Source: Endothia cerciana
Lineage: Eukaryota; Ascomycota; Sordariomycetes; Diaporthales; Cryphonectriaceae
Assembly: GCA_026119935.1 (NCBI GenBank)
Contig: JALRMH010000004.1
Coordinates: 1-64,000 of the forward strand
DNA length: 64,000 bases
Direction of reading: 5' to 3'
A program made the position numbers and the translations under genes. Below are positions 30,801-42,879 of this stretch, piece after piece (position 1 is the first letter of the stretch; every line of letters starts with the position of its first letter). The notes beneath the pieces were generated by a model, which did no database searches, was not told the DNA's origin, and was given only the letters and a program-made list of their open reading frames with translations.

Positions 30801-32117
30801 ATGGCTCCCCTCAAGGTCCTCATCGTCGGCGGGGGCATAAGTGGCCCGGCGCTGGGCTACTGGCTGTCGAGGCTTGACTGCGACATCACCATCTTGGAGC
30901 ACAGTGCCGGCCTGCGCGCCTCGGGCCAGCAGATTGATATCCGGGGCCAGGCGCTCACCACGATGCGCAGGATGGGCATAGAGCCGGCCGTCAGAGCAAA
31001 GGTCGTCGAGGAGCAGGGCCTCAGGTTCGTCGACGAGAGGGGCGAGGTCAAGGCCCTCTTCGAGGCCAACCTGTCGGGCAAGGGCAGGCAGAGCTTCACC
31101 GCCGAGTTCGAGATCATGCGCGGCGACCTGGTGCGGGTCCTCTACGGCGTCACCAAGGACAGGTGCAGGTACGTCTTCGGCACCACGATCGAGGACTTTG
31201 AGCAGCGCGGGGACGGCGTGCACGTCAGGTTCTCAGACGGGGAGGAGGACGATTTCGATCTCCTGGTCGGAGCCGACGGGCAGAACTCGAGGACGAGGAG
31301 GAAGATACTCGGCCCCGGCGCGGAGGACGCCTTCCAAGATCTGAAATTATATGTCAGCTACTTCACCGTGCCTAAGACAAACAAGGACGAGAACTACGCG
31401 ACGGCGCTCCTGCTCCCCCATCGGCGTCTCGCGGCGACTAGGGTCGACAACCCAAGGACTATGCAGGTCTACCTCGGCATACTAGACCCCAACGACGAGC
31501 TGAAGGAGCTGGGCGAGGCGATGAGGGCCGGGGACATCAAGAAGCAGAAGCAGATCTACGCAGAACAGTTCAGGGGCGCAGGGTGGGACGTCCCCAGGCT
31601 GATAGACGGCATGTTGAACTCCACAGAGGCAAACGACTTTTACAACCAGAAGATCGGTCAGGTCAAGTTGAGCAAGTGGAGCAAGGGGCGGGTGGTGCTT
31701 CTGGGAGACGCGGGCTACTGCCCCTCGCCCGTCAGCGGCATCGGCACCTCGCTCGGACTCATCGGCCCGTACGTGCTTGCCGGCGAGCTCTCGAGACACC
31801 TCAAGCAGCGCGGAAACGCCTCGGAGGAGGACTACGGGCGGGCCATCGACGCGGCGCTCGAGTCGTACGAGACGGTGTTCCGGCCCTTCGTCACGGAAAG
31901 TCAGAAACTCCGCCCGGGTGTACCCGCGGTCGCGTATTCTGACGGGGAATGGGGTGTATGGTTTCGGAACTATCTCCTTGGCTGGGTCTCGACGCTGCGA
32001 CTACATAAACTCGTCGAGCGCTTTTCGTCAGATAACTTTGGCGGCGGTTGGAAGCTGCCGGATTATCCTGAGTTGAAGTATGAGTCCACGAACGCAGCCA
32101 CGAATGATACGACTTGA
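30801..32117 (+). CDS. FAD-dependent monooxygenase (group A flavoprotein hydroxylase)
   Basis: 438 residues, intronless. The Rossmann dinucleotide motif VGGGISG at residues 9-15 binds ADP of FAD. The DG motif (DLLVGADGQNSRTRR, about residue 155) and the GD motif (VVLLGDAGYCPSPVSGIG, about residue 300) are both intact, so the enzyme should be active. These NAD(P)H-using enzymes hydroxylate aromatic or polyketide substrates, often in secondary metabolism or xenobiotic breakdown (family knowledge). No transmembrane segment or secretion signal is visible. Its neighbours are not biosynthetic genes, so no cluster supports a particular substrate. The ATG has the context CACACCATGG. The gene is GC-rich compared with its flanks, consistent with strong codon bias. 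Confidence 0.9.
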   Translation: MAPLKVLIVGGGISGPALGYWLSRLDCDITILEHSAGLRASGQQIDIRGQALTTMRRMGIEPAVRAKVVEEQGLRFVDERGEVKALFEANLSGKGRQSFTAEFEIMRGDLVRVLYGVTKDRCRYVFGTTIEDFEQRGDGVHVRFSDGEEDDFDLLVGADGQNSRTRRKILGPGAEDAFQDLKLYVSYFTVPKTNKDENYATALLLPHRRLAATRVDNPRTMQVYLGILDPNDELKELGEAMRAGDIKKQKQIYAEQFRGAGWDVPRLIDGMLNSTEANDFYNQKIGQVKLSKWSKGRVVLLGDAGYCPSPVSGIGTSLGLIGPYVLAGELSRHLKQRGNASEEDYGRAIDAALESYETVFRPFVTESQKLRPGVPAVAYSDGEWGVWFRNYLLGWVSTLRLHKLVERFSSDNFGGGWKLPDYPELKYESTNAATNDTT

Positions 32118-33337
32118 AGCACACTATGGTGTGAGAGGCGCTATTTGGCTTGCAATGGACGGGCGAGACTACGTGTGTTGACTTTCGGACTTGTATAATG
32201 ATGTCAAGGACTTCTTGAATCTCTTTCATAATAGGGTATAATATAGACTGATTGAAACCTTGAGTCTCGCTTCACATTGCGCCCTGCAGTAATCTTGAAA
32301 GACGACGGGAGTACTCGATATGCTATGAGAAGGCCGATAGCTCTTTTTTCTTCCCTTCTTTTTTTTTTTTTTTGTTTGGGGGGGGGGGGGGTTTGCTGAC
32401 TGACATCGGGGACACAGCTACCGCTTGGGATACCATGTCCTCTCTCAAGCTCTTGAAACCCCATATGATATCCAGAGACTTGTCCCTACAAGATATTACA
32501 CGAGCATGTACAGCTTTTCCTGGTCTGGTTCTTTCATCATGATAATGTCTGCAATGCCAGATTTTGCGGTCTGCATGGCGTCTCGCCCGGTGGTCTGGCT
32601 AGTCTAGATACAAGTACTCACGGGTGCTGAGGACATTTCGTGGTACAGGCAATACATGCTTGTACGATGAGGGCATGCACAAGGAGCCCCGTCTGGACGA
32701 GCATCTCTCTGCCCGGCCTGCTGCAACTGTGACGACGAAGGATCGACAGATGGCTACTTAGGTACGGGAGCTGGAATGACTCTGCCGCCTTCCGCGGCCG
32801 GCGCTGCGGGCCTGGCGATTGTGTCGACTGCTCTGTCACTACCGCCTTGGAAAGTTCAGGCCACAAAGGCCTAGCCAGGTGTTTTCTAGGATGGGGGGGG
32901 GGGGGTTGTGGTTTCGGGCGCCGTGTCCTATCATCATGTTTGCCTAGGGCGAGGTGGCGCCGGGCAAAGATTGTCAAGTTTCAAGCGCCCTTGAGACAAG
33001 ATGAAACTAGGTTGATGACACATAAAAGCTTTATGGTGATTGTATCTACGGAGTATTCACAGTTTGCTTGCCGGCTAACAAAGCAACAGCACAATCAGAT
33101 GGCGGCCTCAAATCGCCTCACCCTGCTCCCACGAGCCGCCTCGAGAAAAGACAGCACACTTAAATGCCTCAAAGTGTCGGAATCCTGCCTATGACGACCT
33201 CTTCTGAGAACATAACCCAGCGGGTTTCTCTATCGTTGCGTTGAGGTAAAGCCCACAAGATCATTTGCCTCCTTGCGGCCGAGGCTCCCTAAAGTGCAGG
33301 TCAATCACCTGCTCGAACCTACGCCGAGACTGCAGAT
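32118..33337. other. Intergenic region with homopolymer runs
   Basis: No supportable gene. Runs of T15 then G14 lie near 32360-32391, and a G11 run near 32893-32905. Confidence 0.55.
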
Positions 33338-33621
33338 ATGCCGAACACGTCAGCAAAAAGGGACGACACCTCGGATAGCAACGGTATTGATCCAGCCTGG
33401 CTTGCTGTTGCCATCATCCTACCCATCGTGCTCACCGCCGTCCTGTTCTGTTGCTACTGCAGTTGCCGGAGGCGCCATCACGAGGATCAAGCCCATGTGA
33501 GCACACATCCATATATGTATTGCACGCCGAGCTTTGACTGACTCGTCCCGCCGAGAAGGGAGATGAGGGAGGCCGTCAGTGGCCACGCTCAAGGGGCAAT
33601 GTCGAATTCTCAGAATGCTAG
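33338..33621 (+). CDS. Possible small single-pass membrane protein
   Basis: Exon 33338-33496 codes 53 residues with one strong membrane span (AWLAVAIILPIVLTAVLFCC) followed by Cys and basic residues (YCSCRRRHHED). The donor GTGAGC at 33497, a TTGACTGAC branch-like site and the acceptor AG at 33554-33555 lead to a 21-codon exon 33556-33621 beginning KGDEGGRQWPRS. The total is 74 residues. The pattern (short lumenal N terminus, one helix, Cys/Arg patch, short polar tail) is common among small fungal membrane proteins, but I cannot name a family. Another AG at 33557-33558 would drop one residue. Confidence 0.4.
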
Positions 33622-34090
33622 ACGAGCAGTCACTGTGCAGGACTTGGCGACGACACGCAGGAGAGGTCGTGATGCCCACGTCGAAAGAAGGACCGGCCTG
33701 CCCAGATGTTGCCTTTCGGATAGTACACCTCAGTTATTTTTTCGGGTACTTCTGACCGAACTTTATCAACACGACCAGTCGCATCGTAGTCGAGCAAGTG
33801 AATCGCCACTACCCAAGCGTTGATCGTGAGTGCCGTTCTCCAGCGCGGGGGCCCTCGTTGGGGCATGAGGAAAGATGAACCCATATGTGCGTTTCCTGAA
33901 AGCACACCTTCTGTCTCATGACCGCTTTCCAAGTCATGAGCTCAGAAGCCCCCCGAATCTGACCTGGGCACACAAACACCATGCAAGCCCAGCATCTAAC
34001 ACAGCTTGGATAGCATTATTCCCCCCCCCCCCCACCGTCTAGCCCACCCATCCACACAACCCCCTTATCCAGCATCACATCCTTTCCAGC
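33622..34090. other. Intergenic region
   Basis: No gene recognised. A C14 run at 34020-34034 lies within a C-rich leader of the next frame. Confidence 0.55.
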
Positions 34091-35188
34091 ATGTCAAACG
34101 ACCCATTCATCACCCCGCCGAAGAGGACCGCGGGCCTGCGCCGCCCACGGAAGACCAGCAGTCATGTGGCTACCGAGCGATCCCCGCTCATGCCGACGCC
34201 TCCGTCAAGGCTGAACACACGACACGAGGAGCTCCCTATCAGGCAGCACGGCCTCACCCGGGAAGACAATGGCCCTGTGTCGCCAGGCGAGAATGGGGGC
34301 CGAAAAGGCAACGCTGCTACTCGTGTACAGCCGCAAGAAGAGACCGGGGGCACTCCGCCGATGGCCACGAAGAGGCAGCGACACCGGTCCGAGACCGACA
34401 ATGGGCTCCCCCGCCACAAGCACAAGAAGCAGCAGGAGACCCCGGCCAGAAGCTAGGAGCAGAAAAGCCCCGGTGGCGGCAGCAGCAACAACAGTAGTGC
34501 CGGGAGGGGAATTCCATGCAGGGCAACGAAGAAGAAGAATATACACAGGCTGTCCGGTGCGAGCTCACCGCCTAGGATTGGGGATCTGGATCTGGATTTC
34601 GACCTGGGCAGGGTGCCTGACACAAAGCCACCGGGCATTCTGCGCACAACCTTCAGAGAGCCCTGGATGCCGCCCCTGGCGGCGCCTGAGAAGAAGGTCC
34701 ACTTCTACAAAGACGTGTCGATATCTGAGCAGTCACCCACCACAGCTAACGAGAGCCCCGTGTCTTCGCCTCTTACAAAAATACGGACTTCTACCAAACG
34801 CCCCCACGATGGGATCCCGTCCGACCCCCCTTCCGCCTTGCAGGGCCACCACCCACCTTGGGCTGTGCCCACAAGGATTGGACATGTCGACCCAGCCTCT
34901 CCGCCTCCAGTCTATGTCCCTAGCCCGTCTCAGCGCGTCTGCGGGGACATCGCGTGGGGCTGGCCATGGGTTGATAGACTCTCCCCAACCTCCCCAGACT
35001 ACCACGCCTTTGCTGTTGACAAGGATCAGGACATTGGTCTCGCGCAGGGAGATTTCGATGCGGCGCTGGGGCCGCTTGACTTGTGGTGGGGGAGGCGGTC
35101 TAGGATGGACCCGGTGATCTTGTGCCCTAGACCGAACCTGGGCCCGCGCACGAAGCCGATGTTGACGATGCCAATGCTTTGCCTGTGA
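34091..35188 (+). pseudogene. Hypothetical protein ORF interrupted by an in-frame TAG
   Basis: One frame runs from the ATG at 34091 to a stop at 35186-35188 and is broken only by TAG at 34454-34456. The first half (121 residues, MSNDPFITPPKRTAGLRRP...) is basic and Pro/Ser-rich. The second half contains DLDLDFDLGRVPDTKPPGI, then EKKVHFYKDVSI and a Trp-rich segment near WGWPWVDRL. EKKVHFYK fits the RVxF consensus for binding protein phosphatase 1, which is weak evidence on its own. The leader before 34091 is a typical fungal leader. I see no good intron that removes the stop. It may be a recent pseudogene, a sequencing error, or two separate ORFs. No family recognised. Confidence 0.45.
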
Positions 35189-35459
35189 AGCCTGGGCATA
35201 TGGCGGGTCTGGGGAGACGCCGGATCCGGGTTGGTACCCGAGGTGGAGTGTTTGGGCTGCTCTAAGTATATTGCGGTGGTATGCAGCTATCCGTCGCATT
35301 CGGTTCGTGGCGAGGAGGGGATTGGAAGCCGAGTCGCGTTGGACAACTTTCTCAGTCGTGGCACACCGCATATCTCACAGATCTGGTAGCTCCATGGTAG
35401 AGCTTTTTTGACAGCATTCCTTATATGGAATCACATTCGTTTGTGAAGAGAGGAGAGAA
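35189..35459. other. Short intergenic region
   Basis: No gene seen between the interrupted ORF and the 3' end of the GH47 relic. Confidence 0.5.
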
Positions 35460-36230
35460 TCATCTAGGGCATCTCAGAGGGTGAGCTTCGGTGTTGAACA
35501 CCCACTCGTCGAGGTCGATGACACCAGGGTCGGAGAAGATAGGGTAGAGGTACTTGAGCGTCTCGTCGAGCCAGAAGCTCTGTATAAATTGTGTTAGACT
35601 AAGGTAGGTATTAGCAATCATTCGCTTTCGGGACAATCACCTCCATGGAGTCCACCTTGTCTGTTTCTCCAGTCACGGTGACATCAGAGATCGCAGAGTT
35701 GGCGAGGGGTGTTCGCGTAGCCTTATAGATACTCTCAGACATGCGCCACGCCACGCCTTGCAGCTCTCCCTGCCCCGTGACCCTGTAGAGCAGGAACATG
35801 CTCTCGATGGCTTCCGGACGCAGGAGGTACCGCGGGTCACGGACGTTCCTGAAGCCCTCCTTCAGCATTTCGTCACCATGTGTGGCCCACTTCGTGCGGT
35901 CCCATTCACAGGCTGCCTTGGTCGACATGGGATCATGCTGAACATCTCGGGCATCAGGCCGGTCGGGAAGGCCTCGTAGGCCCATGTGCAGCCTCGCGCG
36001 AGCCACTCGCCGATGACGATGTGTTCCTTAATACCAAAAGGTCCTGCCCCTGAGGAGGAGCATGTCGCCGACGAAACACCCCAGGTGCTGGCCCCTGGGC
36101 ACGGGGGTCCACGAGGTCGGCCCGGTCCTCGTACGCGTACACGTTGCCGGCGAACAGGATATCCTCCTTGTCCGGCAGCATGAGGCGGAAGAGCAGGTGC
36201 TCTACGCTCAACTTTTTTTCTTCTAATCCC
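35460..36230 (-). pseudogene. Class I alpha-1,2-mannosidase (GH47) relic
   Basis: Minus-strand pieces follow GH47 order: VEHLLFRLMLPDKEDILFAG (about 36210-36150), RGQHLGCFVGDMLLL (about 36095-36050), ARGCTWAYEAFPTGLMPEMF (about 36000-35945), CEWDRTKWATHGDEM, RYLLRPEAIESMFLLYRVTG (about 35835-35780), TDKVDSME, and after a 61-nt intron (35640-35580) SFWLDETLKYLYPIFSD and VFNTEAHPL ending at TGA 35462-35460. These pieces lie in three frames, with breaks near 36130-36100, 36040 and 35930. Conserved acidic residues and the final TEAHP motif are present. GH47 enzymes trim Man9GlcNAc2 in the ER/Golgi, and some fungal ones are secreted. The N-terminal half is not convincingly recognisable upstream, though frames to about 36900 may contain scraps. 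Confidence 0.8.
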
Positions 36231-37593
36231 GTCCCTGTACACTCCTCTCGTACGACGGCTCCAGGCCGCCCGTGAGGAGGCGGGGCAGGACTTAGTGATC
36301 TAGGAGCCCATGTCGACAGTGACGATACCGATAGGCGTGAGCCTGTCCAGCTGTTTCCCCTTTGAAGATCAGAATGTCTGTCCGAATCCTGGGTCTGCCA
36401 TGTCGTCTGGCCCATTGTGCGTCGTGTTGTTTCCCATCTAGTATGGTATAGTTGAGGTGATAATTCTATGATGGTACTATTTTGTACAGGGGCACGTTTA
36501 GCGAGGACGGCCCGCTGCAGCGGTACGCCGGACCGGAATGGCCCGCTGAGCCTCCCAAGCCACCCTGGAAAAGTAGCGGCTCCCCCCCCCTGTCCACTTT
36601 GGGCCCCCGCGGCCCCCCAAATCACTGAGAAGAAGCTCTCGATACGACGTCAGGTCTCAGCCCTGGACCTCTCCATCACTACGGAAGGGTGGCGGGGGTA
36701 ATCGACTGGTATCTCTGCCCGTGGAGGCGTCAGGCTCGACGGGCCTTTGATGCTCTGAAGCCGGAACGAGACGGTCGATTTGGCCCGGCTCGAGGATCCC
36801 ATGTGCGATCCGGCTGTGTGGGAATGAAAGGCATTGTGAAGTCGAGAGTGACTAAGAGGGTCGCGACTCCCAGGCGCTCTCTGCCCTCACCGACGACAGG
36901 TCCACCTGGGGGGCCGAGGTGGAGGCCGCCATGCGTGCCTGGCTGTTGTTGCTGGATGAGGCCATGGGGAGGGGTTGCCGGGCGCCCTCGCAGTTTTGAG
37001 TCTTCTTCCGCACCGGGGACCCCTCTGGATGCCTCATAAGACGACCTCGAGTAGTCTCATGAATCTGGGGTCGACGGGGTCGTTAGGTCGCTGGTATTTA
37101 TCACCGTGTGTCCCTTTGGCGCTTGTTAGGTTTCTGGAGGCTGCTTCTCGTGAGAGAGTACAGAACGAGGCCGTCTTCTCAGTGGCGGGCATTTCGAAGA
37201 CCGGTCTCTGAATGATAAGGTTGAGAACTGCCAGCTTCACTTGTAAACTTGGAACGGCTTCTTCAGAGGCCGAGTAGGTAGGTAATAGGAATTGGATGGG
37301 ATGTCAACTCTCAGGTGAAAGTGATCGTGGCAGTGAGGGCGAGCTGTGAGAGAGATAAGTCACTCAATCGCTCACCTCTCAGGAACAGAAACGGCCGAGC
37401 ACCTGATCGCGGCCGCCTTCAGCCACCCACGAACTATTAGAGACACTGATGGGAAGTAAAATGCTTTTCTTATGTCCTACAACAAAATCAACGCCAGCCT
37501 AATGAGCCTGTTCCCCACAATGTAGACCAGGAGGAAAGGGGTCTAAGATGCTTATATACAGTGCGTTGCCATGCTGTCACCATTGCACCCCCG
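36231..37593. other. Region upstream of the GH47 relic and downstream of the ABC gene
   Basis: Open frames on both strands reach 116 codons but none is convincing. A minus-strand fragment near 36880-36820 (ATLLVTLDFTMPFIPTQP) might be a remnant of the GH47 N-terminal half. The 3' UTR of the ABC transporter should lie close to 37593. Confidence 0.4.
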
Positions 37594-40500
37594 TTACTTA
37601 TCATCGCCCCCGCTCCTCTCTTCAGCGGCCTTTGCAGTCAGGGGTTCCTCCTCATCGACGTCGACGAGCTCGTGCTTCCCCTTCCAAGCCTTCTTAGCCT
37701 GCTTCTCCAGCACGTCCCAGTCACCGCTCATCTCACACATGTCCTTGAATTGTCCATTTTCCTTCTTCATCAGCTCCCACGGGTGTCCGAATTCTATCAC
37801 GCTACCCTTGTCCAGCACCAGTACCTTGTCATAATCCACAATGGTCTGAAGCCTGTGTGCGATCGTGATAATCGTGCTGCTCTCCAACTCGCGAATCGTC
37901 TCCTGGATCTTGGAGTCGGTTGCGTAGTCGATGGACGCGGTGGCCTCGTCCATGAGGAGGACCCTGGGGTTCTTCAGCATCGCGCGTGCGAGGCAGAGAA
38001 GTTGGCGCTGGCCCTGAGAGAGATTGTTGCCGGACTCGGTGACAGGCGAGGAGAGGTCCAAGAAGATGTTCTTGTTGGTGGCGACACGTGTAGATGAAGT
38101 TGTGGAGGCGATGCTCTCGGCAGCGGTGGTCGCTCCGGGAGCGTTGGCCAGCGATGACGAGGGACGGGTGGATATCGGGGTTATCTCGTTCGGTCCAATG
38201 AGCTGGACACGGCGTAAGGCGGCGAAAATCTGCTCATCGGTGTACGTGTCGAAGGGGTCGAGGTTGCTCTTGATGGTGCCCATGAAGAGAGTGGGGTCCT
38301 GAGGAACGATGGTAAGTCCTTCACGCAGGTCACGAAGGCCGATTAGACCAATGTCGATATCGTCAATGAGGATCTTGCCTTCCTCAGCCTCAAGAGCACG
38401 GAAGAGCGCAAGAGCCAGAGACGACTTTCCGGCACCAGTTCGGCCGACGATGCCGACCTTCTCCATAGCGCCAATCTTGAAGGTTAGGTTCCTCAACACA
38501 GGCTCAAGATCTGCCCTGTACCGCGTGGTGTAGTTGATGAACTCCACTGAGCCCTTGCTAGGCCAGTTCTCGGGTGGACGGTTCTCCTCCACGATGGCAG
38601 GGGCCTCCTGTTCGACGTCCATATACTCCTTGATACGCTCCACCGAATTCATGTTCTGCTCGTTCATCGCGTATAGACGGACCAACCAGAGCATGTTATC
38701 GGCAAAGCCGATGGCATACGACAGTGAGATACCAGCTGAGCCAGGATCAATGGTACCTAGGCTCATGATGACAAACACGCCAGCAAAGAAAGCAACCAAG
38801 TCTCCTAGGAGGTCAGTCCTGAACGCGAGCCATCTATTAGCAGCCCAGAGGTAAATGAAGGGTCGCAGCTGGGCGTTGATCTTATTCAAGTTCTCGCGGA
38901 CAAAGCGACGTTCGTCACCGTAGGCTCGGATGGTAGTGACGCCGCTCAAGGTCTCTCCGAATTGCTGGAACAGCGGGCTGCGTTGCACAGATTCAAGTCG
39001 CTTGAGATCTCGAGACGACGCGAGGTAGAACTTGCCGAGGAAGAAGTACGATCCAGTGATGAAGAAACCGGCCACGAGAAATCCAGGGGTGACGCTTGCG
39101 ATCAGGACGATAGTAACAATAATGCCCAGCGCACAGGTCATGACTCCGATGGCGACTGGCGCTACCTCTTGATCGACACCCTCAAGGTCCTTGCTGAAAC
39201 GGTTCATGATCTGTCCGAGCGGAGTGACGTCGAAGAACTTGAACTTGGCTTTGGTCACGGCTGTCATCAGATGATTATGCAGCCTCCATGATGCCGTCAA
39301 GGAACCAAGGAAGATCCAAAGATCTCTGAACAGAGCCGTGGCTGCACCTATCAGCCCAATTATGGCAAGAACGACGAGGTAGTAGGTGACGTTGACGCCC
39401 GAACTGTCCGCAGTTGTAAATGCCGTGCCATTGACGTGGCTCTGGCGCCACAACTCCGGCTTGGCATAGGTGGCGATGGAGGCGAAGTAGATGGGCGAGA
39501 CGGAGCCGGTCTGGTAGCTCTGGGAGCTGGTGCTGAACTGGATGCTGGACACGTCCTCGGCCTGGGAATATTGGTTCGCCCAGTGCTTGATCCAAAGGTT
39601 GGAGGCAACACCAGTGACCTGTTGCAATGCAAAGACAATGCAGGCCACGACCCAGAACCGCCAACCACCCATCGAGCTCAGGTAAAGCTTCAGTACCGGC
39701 CATTGGACTGCGCCGACAGCCTTGGCCTCATCCATGGCTTCTTTCTTTTCGCCCTTCTTGCCACCAGACTTCGGCTTCGAGAGGTTGTCACCGTTTCCAG
39801 CAGCGTCAATCAGTGTGTTCCCACTCTCATCACCAACACTAGAGGGGACACGAGAGGGGATCCGCGATATCGAAGCCGAAGCTGTACCGGCCCGGGCCTT
39901 CTGGACCTCTTCGCCCAGCTTGCCGGAGTCGATCACCTCAGCAGCGTCACCCTGGACAGACACTCGACCGTTGTCCATGACAACGACGTAGCCCGCATGA
40001 GGGACAGTCAGTGGGATGTTGTGGGTCACCAAGAGGCAGGTCCGTCCGCTCATCAGAGGACCCTTGAGACAGTTGTTGAAGATCCATTGGGCAGTGTGAG
40101 AATCGACGGCGCTGAGACAGTCATCGAGAAGCAGGTGCTTGGAGTTCGAGTACACAGCACGGGCCAGGGAGATCCGCTGCTTCTGGCCGCCAGAAAGCGT
40201 GATGCCCTTCTCGCCGACCAGGGTCTCGTCACCATTGTCGAGGATCTCCAGGTCCCGCTCGAGAGCGCAGGCAACGATCACCTCGCGATATCGCTTCTCA
40301 TCGAAAGGTGCCGAGAAGATGATGTTCTCTTTGATGTTCGCGTTCACAAGCCAGGCGCTCTGGGCAACGTAGGCGCACGTCTCAGCCAGGTCGGTCTCGG
40401 GATCGACAGGGACATCCTCGCGGCTACGACCACCTGGCAGGTACACCTTACCGTGCATCAAGGTCATCTCACCAAGCAGAGCCATCAGCAGTGATGTTTT

Positions 40501-42879
40501 GCCCGAGCCAGTGGGGCCGGTGATGAGGTTCAGCTTGCCAAGCTTGAAGTCGATGTTCAAGTCCAGCAGACGGAAGGCCATGGAACCATCCTCGGCGACA
40601 GCATTCTTGCTACCCCAGATGAACGTCGCATCTCTGAATCCAATGACCCGCCCGCCATTCTCGTCGATATTGTCCTCGCCAAGCTGTTCGAATTTCGTCG
40701 TTTCCTCCTCGTTCAAGAACTCCTCAATACGGTCAATAGAGACACTGGACTCTTGCACATGCGCAATCATGTCACCAATCTGGTCGAGTGGGAAGCGAAG
40801 AAGCATGAAAAGAGAGATGGCCGTGAACGCGACTGACGGGTAAAGAGGCTTCCTCTCGATGAGCGTGTAGGAGAGAAAAGAGAAGAACGTGATCAGAATA
40901 GGGACCGTGTTCCACACAGCAACAGCAGCAGCCCAGATCACATACCGTCTCCGGAGTGCCTTGAGCTCCGCCTTGCGCTTCTCATCGACGATCTCAGAGA
41001 AGCGGTACTCCCAAGCAAAGTACTTGATAATTCGAATGTTCTGGAGGATCTCATTTGTCGTGTGAATGCGCTTGTCAGTGGCGGCCATGATCCTTTTCTG
41101 GCTGCTATTGAAGGCCTTCCCGAAGTAGATGTTGATTGGCAGCAACATTGCCATCACGATAAAGCCCGGGATTGCGCTCAGACCCAGGACCTGGTAGAGG
41201 AGGAAGATCGAGACAATCAGCTGCGTTGGCGCATGCGCAACCAGGAAGTGCAGGTACGCGGTGACCTCGGACACCTTGAAGCTGTCGACGGACATCAGGT
41301 TGATAATGGTACCGAGATTGGCCTGTTCGTCGCTCACGTCCTTCTTCGCAGCATCGGGGCCGTCGGTTGACGCCGCGGCATTGCCATCCTGCTGCTTCTT
41401 GTCATCCTTGCCGAGCCCCAGCTTCCTCTTGAGCCGGGCCACCCAGCCAGTCTCCCCAGCATCATCCTTCTTGCTCTTTCCGAGGACAGCGTCGTTGCCA
41501 GCTGCGGCCTTCCGCCTCAGGGCCTTGGCATAGATGTCGCCGATCAAAATAGCTCGGACATTGATGCAGATCTTGCGGCCGATCCACAGCGCCCGGTTGT
41601 CCGCGACCGATCTGACGAGGTCCGTCACCGGCAGCAGAATCACGTAAAGCCACAGGACATTGAGAGGGGCCTGGCCGGGGTGCTCGATGAACTCCAGGAT
41701 GGCCTTGAGAAGCATGGTCGGCATGAACGTGAAGATACCGGAGAGGATGGCCCACCAGACCTGTGCGACGAGCATCCCCTTGAAGTATGCGAGCAGGTGG
41801 TAGGAAAGGGCCGCGGTCTTTCTGACCTGACGATACTGGGCGAGGACCGCACCGGCCTTGTCCTTGGGCACGAGGTTCCACACATGGGCGAGTTCCATAG
41901 TCTGCTTGTAGCCCTGCCAGGTGATGGCGTCGACCCAGGAGAAGGTGTAGCTGGAAAAGATGGACACCAGGGGCTCCTTGGAGGGCTGGATACCGTCCTC
42001 CCACTCCAGAAGCACCGTCTTGTTGCCCTTCCTAGTGGTGATGGCAATTCCGGACAGCAGGGCGGTCAGGGCGAACTCCACAATGACCAGGACCTGCGTC
42101 AGCCTCGAACTGGGTCGGACAATGACGGAACGGCATATAATCAGGGCGAAGAGCCATTGGAGCGAGTAGATGGCCGCGGTGTGGTTCCAGAGGTGGGGGA
42201 TGCGCCATTGCGTGTTTCGGAGGAACAGCCGAAGGTTGACCAGAACCAAGACGTAGAGCCAGGTGACGAGGCCGACCACAGAGGGCAGAGAGGCCCCGCC
42301 GCCGAAGGCGCCTGTCACCAATGCCGTGATGTTCACGGCGATGAGTCCGATGATGGTCAGTTCCTCGACGACGACCAGGAAGTCTTGCGCCGGCGGCGCA
42401 TCAGCCTGCACAATCGATCCTCGGGTGGTGGTCTTTACGAGGGCGAGCCGGCCGCCGCTGATCTCGAGCGGCTGGTCGTCCGAGTCGTCCAATGTCGCCT
42501 CTTCCTCTGCAGGAAGGTCGGTGTGCGAATGTATCGCGTGGCCGTTGGTGTCTCCATTCTGTAAGGGGGTATACGCCTTTGACTTTTCTCTCCTCGACCT
42601 TGCCGCCTGGAGGATAGTTTGTTGTAATATGTGTAGGAAGGATATGGATATTATAATCGCGGGCAGGAGGACCTTGAGATAACTGCCCGGCGCGCTAGGT
42701 CAGCAAAAAGGGGGGGGGGGTGGGGAGGGACAGGCTGGGGAAGGGAACCGGGCAAGGTGCACGGATGGGGCGCGTTGCACTGACTCTCTCTGGAAGCACA
42801 ACGTGAAGTCGTCAACTCGCCATATTGGCCACGAGCATGTCGCGAGGCCAGGTCCAGATCCAGACACAGGCCCAAGCAT
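37594..42879 (-). CDS. ABCC (MRP) family full transporter with TMD0
   Basis: Two exons, 42879-42785 and 42682-37594, with a 102-nt intron; 1,727 residues. The short exon 1 ends IWRVDDFTLCFQR and splices into DYLKVLLP, the usual N terminus of fungal ABCC proteins. Five early hydrophobic segments (to about residue 250) form a TMD0. Two core domains follow. NBD1 has Walker A GPTGSGKTS (about 754), signature LSGGQKQRISLARA and Walker B LLLDDCLSAVD, with Asp in place of the catalytic Glu, as is normal for ABCC NBD1. NBD2 has GRTGAGKSS (about 1446), LSQGQRQLLCLARA and LLMDEATASID. The charged insert between early spans (KSKKDDAGETGW...) resembles yeast Ybt1-type vacuolar transporters. It probably exports glutathione conjugates, bile-acid-like or other organic anions. 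It is intact throughout. Confidence 0.95.

Noticed and set aside
34269..35117. 282-codon plus-strand frame overlapping the interrupted ORF
   Set aside because: Arg/Pro-rich composition typical of a shifted frame. The other frame has the better leader and motif content.
39436..40494. 352-codon plus-strand frame inside the ABC transporter gene
   Set aside because: Shadow of the transporter reading frame. The minus-strand product is unambiguous.
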